In this document: piece after piece, positions 41,557 to 51,682 of the stretch
Layout: every line of letters begins with the position of its first letter
How positions within the stretch are numbered: the first letter of the stretch is position 1
Assembly: GCF_038595005.1 (NCBI RefSeq)
Contig: NZ_CP151997.1
Coordinates: 1 to 64,000, forward strand
DNA: 64,000 nt
Direction of reading: 5' to 3'
DNA from: Chryseomicrobium sp. FSL W7-1435
GTDB lineage: Bacteria; Bacillota; Bacilli; Bacillales_A; Planococcaceae
The notes under the pieces: generated by a model
Databases searched by the model: none
What the model was told of the DNA's origin: nothing
The model's input: only the letters and a program-made list of their open reading frames with translations
Made by a program: the position numbers and the translations under genes

Positions 41557-42252
41557 TTATTTTGCTGCAGCAGTAGCGTCGATCTTTACAGCAGGACCCA
41601 TAGTTGTTGTTACGACTACAGACTTCATGTAAATACCTTTCGCAGCTGATGGCTTAGCTTTTTGAATTGTATCAAATACAGTTCTGAAGTTTTCTACAAG
41701 CTTGTCGTTTTCGAAAGAAGCTTTACCGATTGGAGCGTGGATGATTCCAGCTTTGTCAGCGCGGTATTCTACTTTACCAGCTTTGATTTCGTTAACAGCT
41801 TTAGTTACGTCAAATGTTACTGTACCTGTTTTCGGGTTTGGCATTAAACCTTTTGGTCCTAATACGCGTCCGATTTTACCAACTTCACCCATCATGTCAG
41901 GAGTAGCTACGATTACATCGAAGTCAAACCATCCTTGTTGGATTTTGTTGATGTAGTCAGCATCGCCTACGAAATCAGCGCCAGCAGCTTCTGCTTCTTT
42001 TGCTTTTTCGCCTTTAGCGAATACTAGTACAGTTTGAGTTTTACCAGTTCCGTTTGGAAGCACTACTGCTCCACGGATTTGCTGATCATTTTTACGAGTG
42101 TCGATTCCAAGACGGAACGCCACTTCAACTGTTGCATCGAAGTTTACAGTGCTTGTTTCTTTTGCAAGCGCGATTGCTTCGTCAACAGAATATAATTTCG
42201 TACGGTCGACTAATTTCGCCGCATCTTGTAACTTTTTACCTTGTTTAGCCAT
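41557..42252 (-). CDS. rplA: 50S ribosomal protein L1
   Basis: L1, 231 residues, with [14 protein letters not shown] and the two-domain L1 fold. It forms the mobile stalk that handles exiting tRNA and often represses its own operon. ATG follows AAGGAGG. Confidence 0.98.
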   Translation of the reverse strand: MAKQGKKLQDAAKLVDRTKLYSVDEAIALAKETSTVNFDATVEVAFRLGIDTRKNDQQIRGAVVLPNGTGKTQTVLVFAKGEKAKEAEAAGADFVGDADYINKIQQGWFDFDVIVATPDMMGEVGKIGRVLGPKGLMPNPKTGTVTFDVTKAVNEIKAGKVEYRADKAGIIHAPIGKASFENDKLVENFRTVFDTIQKAKPSAAKGIYMKSVVVTTTMGPAVKIDATAAAK

Positions 42253-42306
42253 TTTAAAATGTCCTCCTTGATAGTGGTCTTAGCGGAATAAACCTCCCAC
42301 AATTAA

Positions 42307-42343
42307 GGGCTGTAGCTATTCATCATATGAACAACTACAACCC
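42307..42343 (-). other. Structured hairpin between rplK and rplA
   Basis: Arms GGG-TGTAG (42307-42315) and CTACA-CCC (42335-42343) enclose a second helix TTCAT/ATGAA (42319-42323 with 42327-42331). There is no U-run, so it is not a terminator. A possible L1-binding or processing site; inference only. Confidence 0.4.
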
Positions 42344-42378
42344 CCAAACAAACGCGTCATAAAAACGTAAACACAGTA

Positions 42379-42804
42379 TTAGTCTTCGATCGTAATACCC
42401 ATGCTACGTGCAGTACCTTCAACCATCAACATAGCTGCTTCAACAGATGCTGCATTTAGATCTGGCATTTTTTGTTCTGCGATTTCGCGAACTTTATCAC
42501 GTTTCACCACTGCCACTTTTACGCGGTTTGGTTCACCTGATCCAGATTGAATACCAGCTGCTACTTTAAGTAAAACTGCTGCCGGTGGAGTTTTTGTAAT
42601 GAATGTAAATGAACGGTCTTCAAATACAGAAATTTCAACCGGAATGATTAGTCCTGCTTGGTCAGCAGTACGTGCGTTGAACTCCTTACAGAATCCCATG
42701 ATGTTCACACCTGCTTGACCTAGTGCTGGTCCAACTGGTGGAGCTGGGTTAGCTTTAGCTGCAGGGATTTGTAGTTTAACAACTTTAATCACTTTTTTAG
42801 CCAC
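42379..42804 (-). CDS. rplK: 50S ribosomal protein L11
   Basis: L11, 141 residues, GTPase-centre protein, with the proline-rich [20 protein letters not shown]. The start is GTG 42804 after AAGGAGG. It is needed for RelA activation in the family. Confidence 0.98.
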   Translation of the reverse strand: MAKKVIKVVKLQIPAAKANPAPPVGPALGQAGVNIMGFCKEFNARTADQAGLIIPVEISVFEDRSFTFITKTPPAAVLLKVAAGIQSGSGEPNRVKVAVVKRDKVREIAEQKMPDLNAASVEAAMLMVEGTARSMGITIED

Positions 42805-42932
42805 GAGACACACCTCCTTAAGTCCGTGATGTGGTAATTGGGTTGCCCCTCCCACTCAATATCTGTCTCTCAACGTTTCGTTGCTTACAGTAATAAAATT
42901 TGTTAGGCAGACTTTTCAGCCTGACCTTTGAA

Positions 42933-42961
42933 ATGATACTATAATTTCCAACGTTCTGCAA
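42933..42961 (-). promoter_or_regulatory. rplK promoter
   Basis: -35 TTGCAG (42956-42961) and -10 TATCAT (42933-42938) with a 17-nt spacer, between nusG and rplK. Confidence 0.6.
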
Positions 42962-42974
42962 GTAGCAAATGGAA

Positions 42975-43508
42975 TTATATTTTTTGTACCTGCTCGTAAT
43001 CGAGCTCCATGTTCGTTTCGCGGCCAAACATATCAACTGAAACTGTGATTTTCCCTTTTGCACCGTCGATTGCTTCCACTTTGCCTTGGAAGTGAGCAAA
43101 CGGTCCTTCAAGTACTTCTACTAGCTCGCCGATATCAAAGTCCATCTCAACTTTGCGTTCTGACATACCCATTTGCTTAAGAATGAAGTCAACTTCTTCT
43201 GGTAGAAGAGGTGTCGGCTTCGTCCCGCCGCCTGATGAACCAATAAATCCAGTCACACCTGGCGTGTTACGAACAACATACCAAGCGTCATCTGTCATGA
43301 TCAATTCGACCAATACGTAACCCGGGAAGGTCTTACGCATAACTGTACGCTTCTTGCCATCTTTATAATCTGTTTCTTGCTCTTCTGGAATGATGACGCG
43401 GAAAATCTTGTCCTGCATTCCCATCGTCTCAACGCGCTTTTCAAGGTTAGCTTTTACTTTGTTCTCATACCCAGAATACGTGTGGACAACATACCAATTT
43501 TTCTCCAT
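42975..43508 (-). CDS. nusG: Transcription termination/antitermination protein NusG
   Basis: NusG, 177 residues. The NGN domain (MEKNWYVVHTYSGYENKV) contacts the polymerase clamp and the C-terminal KOW domain (FDIGELVEVLEGPFAHFQGKV) contacts Rho or S10. ATG 43508 follows AAGGAGG. Confidence 0.98.
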   Translation of the reverse strand: MEKNWYVVHTYSGYENKVKANLEKRVETMGMQDKIFRVIIPEEQETDYKDGKKRTVMRKTFPGYVLVELIMTDDAWYVVRNTPGVTGFIGSSGGGTKPTPLLPEEVDFILKQMGMSERKVEMDFDIGELVEVLEGPFAHFQGKVEAIDGAKGKITVSVDMFGRETNMELDYEQVQKI

Positions 43509-43594
43509 CGGTGTGGAATCCTCCTTTTTTCTTACCAAATGAAAAAACCCGTTTCAAGTACGGGCTATTCGTTCACCTATCAAACTGTTGCTTC

Positions 43595-43780
43595 TTACAG
43601 ATCAAGATACCAACGGAACAACTCTGTAATGCCTAAATCAATAACAGCAAAGAATAAAGCAACAAATACGACCGTGGACAGTACGATGATTGTGTAACGT
43701 GTAAGTTCCTTACGGCGCGGCCAACTGACCTTACGCATCTCAGAAACAACGTTTTTAAAGAAATTACCTACATTAGCCAT
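43595..43780 (-). CDS. secE: Protein translocase subunit SecE
   Basis: Short Gram-positive SecE, 61 residues, with an amphipathic region (VSEMRKVSWPRRKEL) followed by one membrane segment. It clamps SecY. ATG 43780 is used, 11 nt after GGAGG. 86 nt before nusG. Confidence 0.93.
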   Translation of the reverse strand: MANVGNFFKNVVSEMRKVSWPRRKELTRYTIIVLSTVVFVALFFAVIDLGITELFRWYLDL

Positions 43781-43821
43781 TCGAGCTAAAACCTCCATGC
43801 GTGGGATCTTACGATGTATGT

Positions 43822-43965
43822 TTACAGTGTTTGCTTATGAAGTGTATGTGCATTGCAATGTGCACAAAATTTCTTGCGTTCGATACGCGTTGATGTCGTT
43901 TTGGCAGGGACCGTATAATTACGACTGCCACACTGTGTACAACTTAAACTCATTTTTTGAGACAT
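43822..43965 (-). CDS. rpmG: 50S ribosomal protein L33, zinc type
   Basis: L33 of 47 residues with zinc pairs CTQC and CAHC (the C+ form). ATG 43965 follows GAGAGGTGATGG; the longer frame to 44028 is unsupported. It precedes secE as in B. subtilis rpmGB. Confidence 0.93.
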   Translation of the reverse strand: MSQKMSLSCTQCGSRNYTVPAKTTSTRIERKKFCAHCNAHTLHKQTL

Positions 43966-44048
43966 AACCATCACCTCTCGGCGTGTAAAGTCTTTTACAA
44001 GCGTAACATCTGGTTTTTCCTGTGTCAACAGAAGATATGAATAGCCAA

Positions 44049-44693
44049 TCAGCTCATGACGCTTACTTCTGCATAGCGTTCTAGCTTACGCTTCACCCGC
44101 TGCAGTGCATTATCAATTGATTTGACATGACGGTTCAATTGCTCCGATATTTCCTGGTAAGACTGTCCTTCGATGTACAGCATTAAGACTTGTTGCTCTA
44201 AATCACTTAGCATCTCGCCCATCTTTTCTTCAAAAAAATCAAAGCTCTCTTGACTGATCACTAACTGTTCCGGATCGTCAATTACTGTACTAGCAATCGT
44301 ATCAAGTAATGTACGCTCGGATTCCTCGTCTTGATAGACAGGTTTATCGAGTGATATATACGAATTCAACGGAATATGCTTTTGCCGCGTTGCCGTTTTA
44401 ATGGCTGTAATGATTTGCCTTGTAATACAAAGTTCTGCAAAGGCTCGGAAAGACGTTAATTTTTCCTCACGAAAATCACGAATGGCTTTATAGAGGCCAA
44501 TCATGCCTTCTTGAAGGATATCTTCCCGATCAGCGCCAATGAGAAAGTACGACTTAGCTTTCATACGAACGAGTGGCTTATATTTAGTGATCAGATAATC
44601 CAGTGCTTCGGTATTGCCGGCATGGATGAGCTCTAATACCGCATCATCTGCCAGTTGTGAAAAGGGAGCATGCCCATGTGCTGTCTTATCCAT
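44049..44693 (-). CDS. sigH: RNA polymerase sigma factor SigH (Spo0H)
   Basis: Sigma-70 family factor of 214 residues. Region 2 ([31 protein letters not shown] split around residues 45-75) and region 4 ([26 protein letters not shown]) are clear. SigH drives transition-state and early sporulation genes. ATG follows CCGAGGTGA. A vegetative promoter lies upstream. Confidence 0.96.
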   Translation of the reverse strand: MDKTAHGHAPFSQLADDAVLELIHAGNTEALDYLITKYKPLVRMKAKSYFLIGADREDILQEGMIGLYKAIRDFREEKLTSFRAFAELCITRQIITAIKTATRQKHIPLNSYISLDKPVYQDEESERTLLDTIASTVIDDPEQLVISQESFDFFEEKMGEMLSDLEQQVLMLYIEGQSYQEISEQLNRHVKSIDNALQRVKRKLERYAEVSVMS

Positions 44694-44723
44694 GAAGTCA
44701 CCTCGGATGCGCTTGTTACCCTT

Positions 44724-44752
44724 AGTATACAGAAGATGGTAAGCGCCTTCAA
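44724..44752 (-). promoter_or_regulatory. sigH promoter
   Basis: -35 TTGAAG (44747-44752) and -10 TATACT (44724-44729), 17-nt spacer, overlapping the end of rae1. Confidence 0.65.
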
Positions 44753-44756
44753 TGCA

Positions 44757-45269
44757 TCATTTCATTCCGCGGCGCCATTTTTCAAAAATTTCTGCCACTT
44801 CTTCACTTAGCGGGATTTTAGAATGGGCATTTGAAGATTGGATGGTTCGCACTTCTTTGGTAATTTGCTTTTCGACGAGCTCCATTTCGATTTCAAGTTC
44901 TCGCGCTGACTTTCGTAAGGCCCCTTGTGCAAAGATCACCCATTGTTCGATGGAATCAGAAGTGGCCACTACCACTTCAGTTCGTCGATTAATAAGTTGC
45001 GCCGCTAACTTTTCAATCCGCTCATCAGCCGTTTCATTTTCACGTGTATAGATGATTTCTAGCTTATATTTATTTTCCTTCGACTCGATACCAGGCACTA
45101 GGTGCGCATCAAAAACGATGATGACTTCACATCCCATAAATGCCCGGTACTCCGCCATATGTTCAATCAAGCGGTCGCGTGCATCCAAGAGCTTGCTGTC
45201 TTTTAAGACACGCAATTCCTGCCAGGCGCCGATGATGTTATAGCCGTCTACTAGAAGGATTTGTTTCAT
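44757..45269 (-). CDS. rae1: Ribosome-associated A-site endoribonuclease Rae1 (NYN domain, YacP)
   Basis: NYN/PIN-like nuclease of 170 residues, with the acidic residues of the fold in LLVDGYNIIGAW, IIVFDAH and VVATSDSIEQW. B. subtilis Rae1 cuts mRNA in the ribosomal A site. The start lies 1 nt after the rlmB stop, with only a weak AGGT site, so coupled translation is likely. Confidence 0.93.
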   Translation of the reverse strand: MKQILLVDGYNIIGAWQELRVLKDSKLLDARDRLIEHMAEYRAFMGCEVIIVFDAHLVPGIESKENKYKLEIIYTRENETADERIEKLAAQLINRRTEVVVATSDSIEQWVIFAQGALRKSARELEIEMELVEKQITKEVRTIQSSNAHSKIPLSEEVAEIFEKWRRGMK

Positions 45270-45270
45270 G

Positions 45271-46032
45271 TTAATTACCTAGCGGATGACGATTCCGGTG
45301 GACCTCATACATTAACAACGATGCAGCAACTGACGCATTTAAACTTGTCACGTGGCCAATCATCGGTAAATGGTACAAGAAGTCACATTTCTCTCGAAGT
45401 AAGCGACCCATTCCCTTGCCTTCCCCACCAATAATCACCGCAAGTGGCAAGGTTGCATCCATACGTCTGTAATCTGTCGAGCCTTTTGCATCGGTACCAG
45501 CAATCCAAACGCCTTTTTTCTTCAACTCATCGATGGTCTGGGCCAAATTCGTAGCGCGGTGGACCGGTACATGCTCGATAGCTCCAGTTGAAGCTTTGGC
45601 GACAACAGCTGTCAGTCCGACTGCACGACGTTTTGGAATAATAATCCCGTGGACACCTACAGCATCGGCAGTACGAAGAATCGAGCCTAGGTTATGCGGG
45701 TCTTCTAGTTCATCGAGAATGAGAATGAACGGATCTTCTTCGCGACTTTTAGCAAGCGCTAAAATATCGTCAAGCTCTGCATAGCTGTATGCTGCAACTG
45801 AAGCAACCACACCTTGGTGAACAGCGTCTGTTAGTTGCTCAAGCTTTTTCTTAGGTACGAACTGGACAACAATACCTGCTTCCTTTGCCAGTTTGACGAT
45901 TTCAGAAACACCTGTTTTTTGTGTGCCTTCACCAATCCAAATTTTATTCATTTCACGTCCGGCCTTTAATGATTCCAGGACAGGGTTTTTACCAGCGATG
46001 ATTTCACCAGTTTGAGCTATATTTTCAGTCAT
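45271..46032 (-). CDS. rlmB: 23S rRNA 2'-O-methyltransferase, RlmB/TrmH family
   Basis: SpoU-type methyltransferase of 253 residues with an N-terminal substrate-binding domain (about 1-85) and the trefoil-knot domain motifs NLGSILRTADAVG, IIGGEGKGM and SLNASVAASLLMYE. It methylates G2251-type guanosine of 23S rRNA. Overlaps mrnC by 4 nt. Confidence 0.95.
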   Translation of the reverse strand: MTENIAQTGEIIAGKNPVLESLKAGREMNKIWIGEGTQKTGVSEIVKLAKEAGIVVQFVPKKKLEQLTDAVHQGVVASVAAYSYAELDDILALAKSREEDPFILILDELEDPHNLGSILRTADAVGVHGIIIPKRRAVGLTAVVAKASTGAIEHVPVHRATNLAQTIDELKKKGVWIAGTDAKGSTDYRRMDATLPLAVIIGGEGKGMGRLLREKCDFLYHLPMIGHVTSLNASVAASLLMYEVHRNRHPLGN

Positions 46033-46445
46033 TTTGTGGCCTCCTTTCGGCTATCAATCAGTGCGATGGCAAAACGTACGAGTTCCTCTACACGTTCATG
46101 GTCCCCACGTAAATAGAGGCTTCCAAGCACGGCCTCAAATCCCGTGCTTGCTCGGTACGTCTGCACATCTGTATTTTTAGGAACCGTTCCCGATTTGGCA
46201 TTGCGTCCACGTCGGTAGGTCGCGAGCTCTTCTTCTGTAAGTAGCTCCACGTTCATCATTTCATGGACAATGGAACTTTGTGCTTTTGCAGATACATAAT
46301 TTGTTGCCTCTTTGTGGAGGGCATTTGGGCGAATCATGCCGCTCACGAGAAGATGCTCCCGGACTGCACGCTCCAGTACAGCATCCCCCATATAAGCTAG
46401 CGCTAAGGCATTTAATTGTTTGACATCAGCAGGTCGTAACGCCAT
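46029..46445 (-). CDS. mrnC: Mini-ribonuclease 3
   Basis: Dimeric RNase III-like enzyme lacking the double-stranded RNA-binding domain, 138 residues. Catalytic acidic residues are in LAYMGDAVLE and ASTGFEAVLGSLYL. It matures 23S rRNA. 4 nt after cysS. Confidence 0.96.
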   Translation of the reverse strand: MALRPADVKQLNALALAYMGDAVLERAVREHLLVSGMIRPNALHKEATNYVSAKAQSSIVHEMMNVELLTEEELATYRRGRNAKSGTVPKNTDVQTYRASTGFEAVLGSLYLRGDHERVEELVRFAIALIDSRKEATK

Positions 46446-46449
46446 CCAT

Positions 46450-47850
46450 CTATCCTCGTTTCCAGCGGATACCTTGAGCTGTATCCTCTAACAAAATGTT
46501 CATTTCTTTCAGTTGGTCACGGATTTCATCCGCACGGGCGAAGTTGCGATCTTTGCGAGCCTGGTTGCGCTCCTCAATAAGGGCATCAATCTCCTCATCC
46601 AACAGCTCTTTCTCTGAAGAAAGGTTTAGACCGAGCACTTCCATGAACTTCTCAAGTGTGGAAGCATAGGCCGTCAACACAGCGATCGACGTTTGATTTT
46701 GTTTCAAATAGACGTTTGCTTGCTTTGCGATTTCAAAAAGTACGGCAATCGCATTGGCTGTATTGAAGTCATCGTCCATCGACTCTTCGAAGGCTTTGAT
46801 CTGTTCATTTAATTGGAATGTCCACATATCGTCTTGATCCCCTAGGTCAGCTGAATGCTCTAGACGGTGAAGAACATTCGCATAAGCCGTGCGAATACGC
46901 TCTAGACCTGCTTCTGCTTGTTCCACCAATTCTCCCGAATAGTTGATAGGGTTGCGGTAGTGCACACTCAGCATGAAGAAACGTAACACTTGCGGATCAA
47001 TGTGTTTACGAATGTCGTTGACTAACACAAAGTTGCCTAATGACTTCGACATTTTTTCATTATCGATATTGATGTAGCCATTATGCATCCAGTAGCGCGC
47101 GAATTGCTTGTCATTATGTGCTTCTGACTGAGCGATTTCGTTTTCATGGTGAGGGAATGTCAAATCTTGTCCCCCTGCATGGATATCAATTGTATCTCCA
47201 AGGATATTTCGTGCCATCACGGAGCATTCGATATGCCAACCCGGACGACCTTCTCCCCACGGGCTCTGCCAAGAAATCTCTCCTGGTTTTGCCGCTTTCC
47301 ATAACACGAAATCTAGTGCATCTTCTTTCTTTTCACCGACTTCAATTCGTGCACCACTTTTTAGATCGTTAATATCTTGATGAGACAACTTGCCGTAGCC
47401 TTCAAATTTTCGCGTACGGTAGTAAACGTCTCCTTGTGATTCGTAAGCATAGTCTTTCTCAATCAACACTTTGATAAAGTCGATGATTTGATCCATATGC
47501 TCTGTCACTCGAGGATGATCGTCAGCACGATGGCAACCCAGTGCCTCGACGTCTGCAAAATAAGCGCCAATGAAACGTTCTGTCAGTTCAGATACCTCTT
47601 CACCGAGTTCATTTGCCGCTCGGATGATTTTATCATCGACATCTGTAAAGTTTGATACGAAATGCACGTCGTACCCTCGGTAGCCTAAGTAGTTGCGGAC
47701 TGTATCGTAAACGATGACAGGACGAGCATTGCCGATATGAATATAGTTATAAACAGTCGGGCCACAGACATACATCTTGACCTTCCCTTCTTCTAATGGG
47801 ACAAATGTTTCCTTTTCCCGTGTAAGTGTGTTGTATATGCGGATGCTCAT
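46450..47850 (-). CDS. cysS: Cysteinyl-tRNA synthetase
   Basis: Class I synthetase, 466 residues. HIGH motif as HIGN near residue 38, KMSKSLGN near 265, zinc-binding Cys in VCGPT and CSVMARN. It charges tRNA-Cys. Overlaps cysE by 4 nt; both fall under the cysteine T-box. Confidence 0.98.
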   Translation of the reverse strand: MSIRIYNTLTREKETFVPLEEGKVKMYVCGPTVYNYIHIGNARPVIVYDTVRNYLGYRGYDVHFVSNFTDVDDKIIRAANELGEEVSELTERFIGAYFADVEALGCHRADDHPRVTEHMDQIIDFIKVLIEKDYAYESQGDVYYRTRKFEGYGKLSHQDINDLKSGARIEVGEKKEDALDFVLWKAAKPGEISWQSPWGEGRPGWHIECSVMARNILGDTIDIHAGGQDLTFPHHENEIAQSEAHNDKQFARYWMHNGYINIDNEKMSKSLGNFVLVNDIRKHIDPQVLRFFMLSVHYRNPINYSGELVEQAEAGLERIRTAYANVLHRLEHSADLGDQDDMWTFQLNEQIKAFEESMDDDFNTANAIAVLFEIAKQANVYLKQNQTSIAVLTAYASTLEKFMEVLGLNLSSEKELLDEEIDALIEERNQARKDRNFARADEIRDQLKEMNILLEDTAQGIRWKRG

Positions 47851-48506
47851 GACTCCCTCTCCTCTCGTAATTGCGCGCTCAAGCGGTCTAGCTCTCGTTG
47901 TAGTTTTTGAATGCAGTCCTCCATCTGTTGACAGCGTTCATCGACAGGGTCAGGAATGTTTTGGTGGTTCAAGTTTTGCTTCACTCGAACACCATCCAAC
48001 ACAACCACTTTCCCAGGAATCCCGACGACTGTCGCATTCGCTGGTACGTCTTTTAACACGACCGATCCTGCGCCTACCTTGCTGTTATCCGCAAGAGTAA
48101 TGGAGCCAAGAACTTTAGCTCCTGTCGCAACCAGAACGTTGTTGCCGAGTGTCGGGTGGCGTTTGCCTTTCTCTTTTCCGGTACCACCAAGCGTGACCCC
48201 TTGGAAGACGATGCAGTCATCGCCAATTTCACACGTTTCACCAATAACAACACCCATGCCATGATCGATGAAGAAGCGGCGACCAATTATAGCACCTGGG
48301 TGAATTTCGATTCCTGTGAAGAAGCGGCTGATTTGAGAAGTTGCACGTGCCAGGAAGAAAAACTTCCGGAGAAACAGTGCGTGCGCGATTCGGTGAAACC
48401 ATACAGCGTGTAAACCTGAGTAGGTCAACACGACTTCAAAGACGCTGCGGGCTGCAGGGTCTTGTTCGAAGACGGTGGCAATGTCTTCTTTTATACGTTT
48501 GAACAT
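47847..48506 (-). CDS. cysE: Serine O-acetyltransferase
   Basis: CysE, 219 residues, a left-handed beta-helix acetyltransferase making O-acetylserine, the cysteine precursor. Catalytic region [16 protein letters not shown] and hexapeptide repeats follow an N-terminal helical part; the C-terminus is a predicted coiled coil. ATG follows AAGGAGG. Downstream of the T-box and of repeat copy D. Confidence 0.96.
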   Translation of the reverse strand: MFKRIKEDIATVFEQDPAARSVFEVVLTYSGLHAVWFHRIAHALFLRKFFFLARATSQISRFFTGIEIHPGAIIGRRFFIDHGMGVVIGETCEIGDDCIVFQGVTLGGTGKEKGKRHPTLGNNVLVATGAKVLGSITLADNSKVGAGSVVLKDVPANATVVGIPGKVVVLDGVRVKQNLNHQNIPDPVDERCQQMEDCIQKLQRELDRLSAQLREERES

Positions 48507-48548
48507 AGGAGTTCCTCCTTGTATTACTAATGATTTCTTAGATTCTTT

Positions 48549-48630
48549 GTAGAAAGGTTTTGGGCGTATTGAGTTTTGTGCCCTGAGTCGTTTTATGGAA
48601 ACTAAGTTAGACCAGAAAACCTTTCCACGA
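48549..48630 (+). repeat. Degenerate 21-bp-array remnant, copy D
   Basis: The end motif TTTTATGGAAACTAAGTTA (48591-48609) matches arrays A-C. It is bracketed by an inverted repeat, AGAAAGGTTTTGG (48551-48563) and CCAGAAAACCTTT (48612-48624, two extra bases). The 21-bp units are not clear. It lies between the T-box terminator and cysE. Confidence 0.6.
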
Positions 48631-48915
48631 AAAAACGCCTCTCCCTAGTCGATTGACTAGACAGAGGCGCTGTATGCACGGTTCCACTCTGATGAAAAAC
48701 CCACTACGGGATTTCACTTCTCTTACCCGTAACGAGGGCGAATCGTCTGGCCTACTTGTAGTTCAGCTCAGCACTCAGAGGTGCATTTCAAAGTTGCAGG
48801 GGCTCAGGTCACTTTCAGCCGGTGGTGACCCTCTCTACGGGAGCATACGCCTTTTACTTCTCCTCATCGAAGCTTTCATTCATGTGGTTCTAATTTTACT
48901 CACGTGGGGGGGAAA
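48629..48915 (-). promoter_or_regulatory. Cysteine T-box leader of cysE-cysS
   Basis: The T-box motif AGAGTGGAACCGTGCA lies at 48675-48690 (minus strand) and is followed by an intrinsic terminator (CGCCTCT/AGAGGCG and CTAGTC/GACTAG, 48636-48669, U-run 48630-48635). Upstream, 48770-48880 holds the stem I region, with an AGUA-type segment and a candidate UGC (Cys) specifier at 48783-48785. A promoter-like TTGACT at 48915-48920 with TAAAAT follows the gltX stop. Uncharged tRNA-Cys would stabilise the antiterminator and switch on cysE-cysS. Confidence 0.9.
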
Positions 48916-48922
48916 GTCAACC

Positions 48923-50386
48923 CTATTGATTCGCGAACTTCTCAACGCGCTTTAAGACTTTCTCTTTTCCGAGAAGCGCGATGGCATTTGGCAAGTCAGG
49001 ACCGTGTGTTTGGCCAGTAGCTACAACACGGATTGGCATGAACAAGCCTTTTCCTTTTGCTCCCGTTTCTTTTTGAACAGCTTTGATAGCCGCTTTGATA
49101 GATCCAGCTTCAAGAGTATCCATTGACTCCAGTTGGCCTTTGAAAGCCGCCATAACAGCCGGTACTTGTTCTTCACTCAAGACAGCCATAGCTTCGTCGT
49201 CGTAAGACAGCTCGTCCGCAAAGAACAGCTCAGATAGTTCAACGATTTCAGCCCCAAAGCTCATTTGTTCTTGGTAAAGTGCCACTAGTTGGTTGGCCCA
49301 CTCTGTTTGTTCAGCTGTCATGTCTGAAGGTAACTTTTCGGCTTGCTGCAAGTGAGGAATAGCCATTGCTGCCACTTGTTCAGCGGATAGTGTCTTCATG
49401 TATTGATTGTTCATCCATGTCAGTTTATTCGTATCGAACATAGATGGTGACTTAGAAAGACGTTTTTCATCAAATAATTCGATAAGCTGCTCTTTCGAGA
49501 AGATTTCTTCTTCCCCTTCTGGAGACCAGCCGAGTAGTGCGAAGAAGTTGAACATTGCTTCCGGAAGATAGCCTAAGTTTTTATATTGTGTGATGAATTG
49601 AATAATAGACTCATCCCGTTTAGAAAGCTTTTTACGGCTTTCATTAATGATCAATGTCATATGACCATATTTAGGTGCTTCCCACCCAAATGCGTTAAAT
49701 ACCATGATTTGTTTTGGCGTATTTGAAAGATGCTCTTCTCCGCGCAATACATGGCTGATCTTCATAAAGTGGTCATCCAGTACAACTGCATAGTTGTAAG
49801 TAGGAATGCCGTTAGCTTTTACTAGTACCCAATCCCCAACATCTTTTGACTCGAATGTTACAGTGCCACGAACCATGTCTTCGATTGTGTACGTCACGTC
49901 AGCAGGGACGCGCATACGAATCGTATATCCTTCACCAGCAGCTTCTTTTGCAGCTACTTCTTCAGCAGAAAGATTACGGCATTTCCCGTTATACATAGGA
50001 GCTGCGATTCCTGCGTCTTTTTGGCGCTCACGTTCTGCTTCTAACTCTTCAGAAGAACAGAAACACTTGTAAGCATGCCCTTCAGCAAGCATCTTCTCTG
50101 CATGCTCTTTGTAGATATCTAAACGTTCCATTTGACGGTATGGACCATAGTCGCCACCGATATCAACAGACTCATCGTAGTCGATTCCCAACCAGCGTAA
50201 ATTCTCAAGCTGAGAAAGTTCGCCGCCTTCGATATTACGTTCAATATCCGTGTCTTCGATGCGGACAATAAATTTCCCGCCGTGGTGACGTGCAAATAAA
50301 TAGTTAAAAAGTGCAGTACGGGCACCGCCGATGTGCAGTTGACCAGTCGGGCTCGGTGCGTAACGTACGCGTACTTCGTTTGTCAT
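48923..50386 (-). CDS. gltX: Glutamyl-tRNA synthetase
   Basis: Class I synthetase, 487 residues, with HIGH as HIGG ([19 protein letters not shown]) and KLSKRD. In Bacillales it also charges tRNA-Gln, which is then amidated. ATG follows GAGGAGG. 63 nt after ispF. Confidence 0.97.
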   Translation of the reverse strand: MTNEVRVRYAPSPTGQLHIGGARTALFNYLFARHHGGKFIVRIEDTDIERNIEGGELSQLENLRWLGIDYDESVDIGGDYGPYRQMERLDIYKEHAEKMLAEGHAYKCFCSSEELEAERERQKDAGIAAPMYNGKCRNLSAEEVAAKEAAGEGYTIRMRVPADVTYTIEDMVRGTVTFESKDVGDWVLVKANGIPTYNYAVVLDDHFMKISHVLRGEEHLSNTPKQIMVFNAFGWEAPKYGHMTLIINESRKKLSKRDESIIQFITQYKNLGYLPEAMFNFFALLGWSPEGEEEIFSKEQLIELFDEKRLSKSPSMFDTNKLTWMNNQYMKTLSAEQVAAMAIPHLQQAEKLPSDMTAEQTEWANQLVALYQEQMSFGAEIVELSELFFADELSYDDEAMAVLSEEQVPAVMAAFKGQLESMDTLEAGSIKAAIKAVQKETGAKGKGLFMPIRVVATGQTHGPDLPNAIALLGKEKVLKRVEKFANQ

Positions 50387-50449
50387 GGGGTGTTCCTCCT
50401 CTAAAATTCACTTGTACCATTCTATCACTCGATAAGAGATAGAGAAAGT

Positions 50450-50923
50450 TTATTTTTGCACGAGTAAAATCGTGGCAAGTGCAGCGATTCCTTCTTCACG
50501 TCCTGGGAATCCAAGCTTTTCAGTCGTTGTCGCTTTGACGTTAATTTGTGATTCATCGGCTTCTAACAACTCCGCAACACGAGCACGCATCGCCGGAATG
50601 TGTGGAGCCATTTTTGGGCGCTGCGCTATGATTGTGCAGTCGATATTCCCAAGTATGTAGCCTTTTTCTTTCACGATACTCCAACAGTGCACGAGCAACT
50701 TGGCCGAATCAGCATCTTTGAACGCTGGATCGGTATCCGGAAAATGACGTCCGATGTCCCCTTCACCAATTGCTCCTAATGCTGCATCTGCAATGGTATG
50801 AAGTAAAACATCTGCGTCTGAATGGCCAACCAGACCTCGTTCGTGGGGTACAGTGATCCCTCCGATAATTAGTGGGCGCCCTTCTTCAAAAGCGTGTACA
50901 TCAAATCCTTGTCCTATACGCAT
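50450..50923 (-). CDS. ispF: 2-C-methyl-D-erythritol 2,4-cyclodiphosphate synthase
   Basis: IspF, 157 residues, MEP isoprenoid pathway. Zinc and active-site residues are in FDVHAF and [26 protein letters not shown] is typical. Its ATG overlaps the ispD stop by one base. Confidence 0.97.
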   Translation of the reverse strand: MRIGQGFDVHAFEEGRPLIIGGITVPHERGLVGHSDADVLLHTIADAALGAIGEGDIGRHFPDTDPAFKDADSAKLLVHCWSIVKEKGYILGNIDCTIIAQRPKMAPHIPAMRARVAELLEADESQINVKATTTEKLGFPGREEGIAALATILLVQK

Positions 50924-51612
50924 TACTCTGTCTCCTCTCGACGTTTTAGAATCAGTTCTCCGATCAATAAATCTTCGGGTGTCGTCATTTTTTGATTTTC
51001 ATATGAGCTTTCTACAATGTAGACGGGGATGCCCGCACGTTCTGCAAGCATGGCCTCATCTGTCCCAAGAAAGCCTTCAATGCGCGCTTGTTCCGCTGCT
51101 TCGAGCAATAATGAATACTGAAAAGCTTGAGGCGTCTGAACAGACCAGAGAGTCTCACGGTCGACCGTCTCTTGAACTTTTCCATCAACGACTCGTTTCA
51201 TCGTATCTTTCGCTTTCACGGCTGCGATTGCGCCTCCATCTGCTGACGCTTTTTCCACGAGTGCATGAATAGTCTTCTGAAGAATGAAGGGACGCGCTGC
51301 GTCATGAACGAGCACGATTGCCGCCCCTTCTGCTGCCTTCAACGCTTCATATACACTGTGTTGTCGTTCATCGCCACCTTGTACGAGGCGCTGTACTTTT
51401 GTTAAGGTATAGCGGTCTACGAGCTGTTCGATCGCCGCTCGCTCTTGTTCTTTAATCGCCAAAACAATGGTTGTACACCATGGGTCTTCTTGAAAGACAC
51501 CTAGCGTATGGGCTAGTATCGGTTTATTGTTTAATTCAAGGAATAGTTTATTGTGTGAAGCACCCATTCGTTTGCCACTGCCGGCTGCCGGCAACACAAC
51601 TGTATAGTTCAT
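50923..51612 (-). CDS. ispD: 2-C-methyl-D-erythritol 4-phosphate cytidylyltransferase
   Basis: IspD, 229 residues, MEP pathway. Nucleotide-binding [11 protein letters not shown] at the start and [10 protein letters not shown] in the core. ATG 51612 follows AAAGGTG at 7 nt; the frame open to 51708 has no homology. 70 nt after yacL. Confidence 0.96.
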   Translation of the reverse strand: MNYTVVLPAAGSGKRMGASHNKLFLELNNKPILAHTLGVFQEDPWCTTIVLAIKEQERAAIEQLVDRYTLTKVQRLVQGGDERQHSVYEALKAAEGAAIVLVHDAARPFILQKTIHALVEKASADGGAIAAVKAKDTMKRVVDGKVQETVDRETLWSVQTPQAFQYSLLLEAAEQARIEGFLGTDEAMLAERAGIPVYIVESSYENQKMTTPEDLLIGELILKRREETE

Positions 51613-51682
51613 TTCATTACACCTTTCTAACCGTTGTAAACAAACGGAATCTCGGTCCACCGAAGTGACCGAGATCCTGCGA

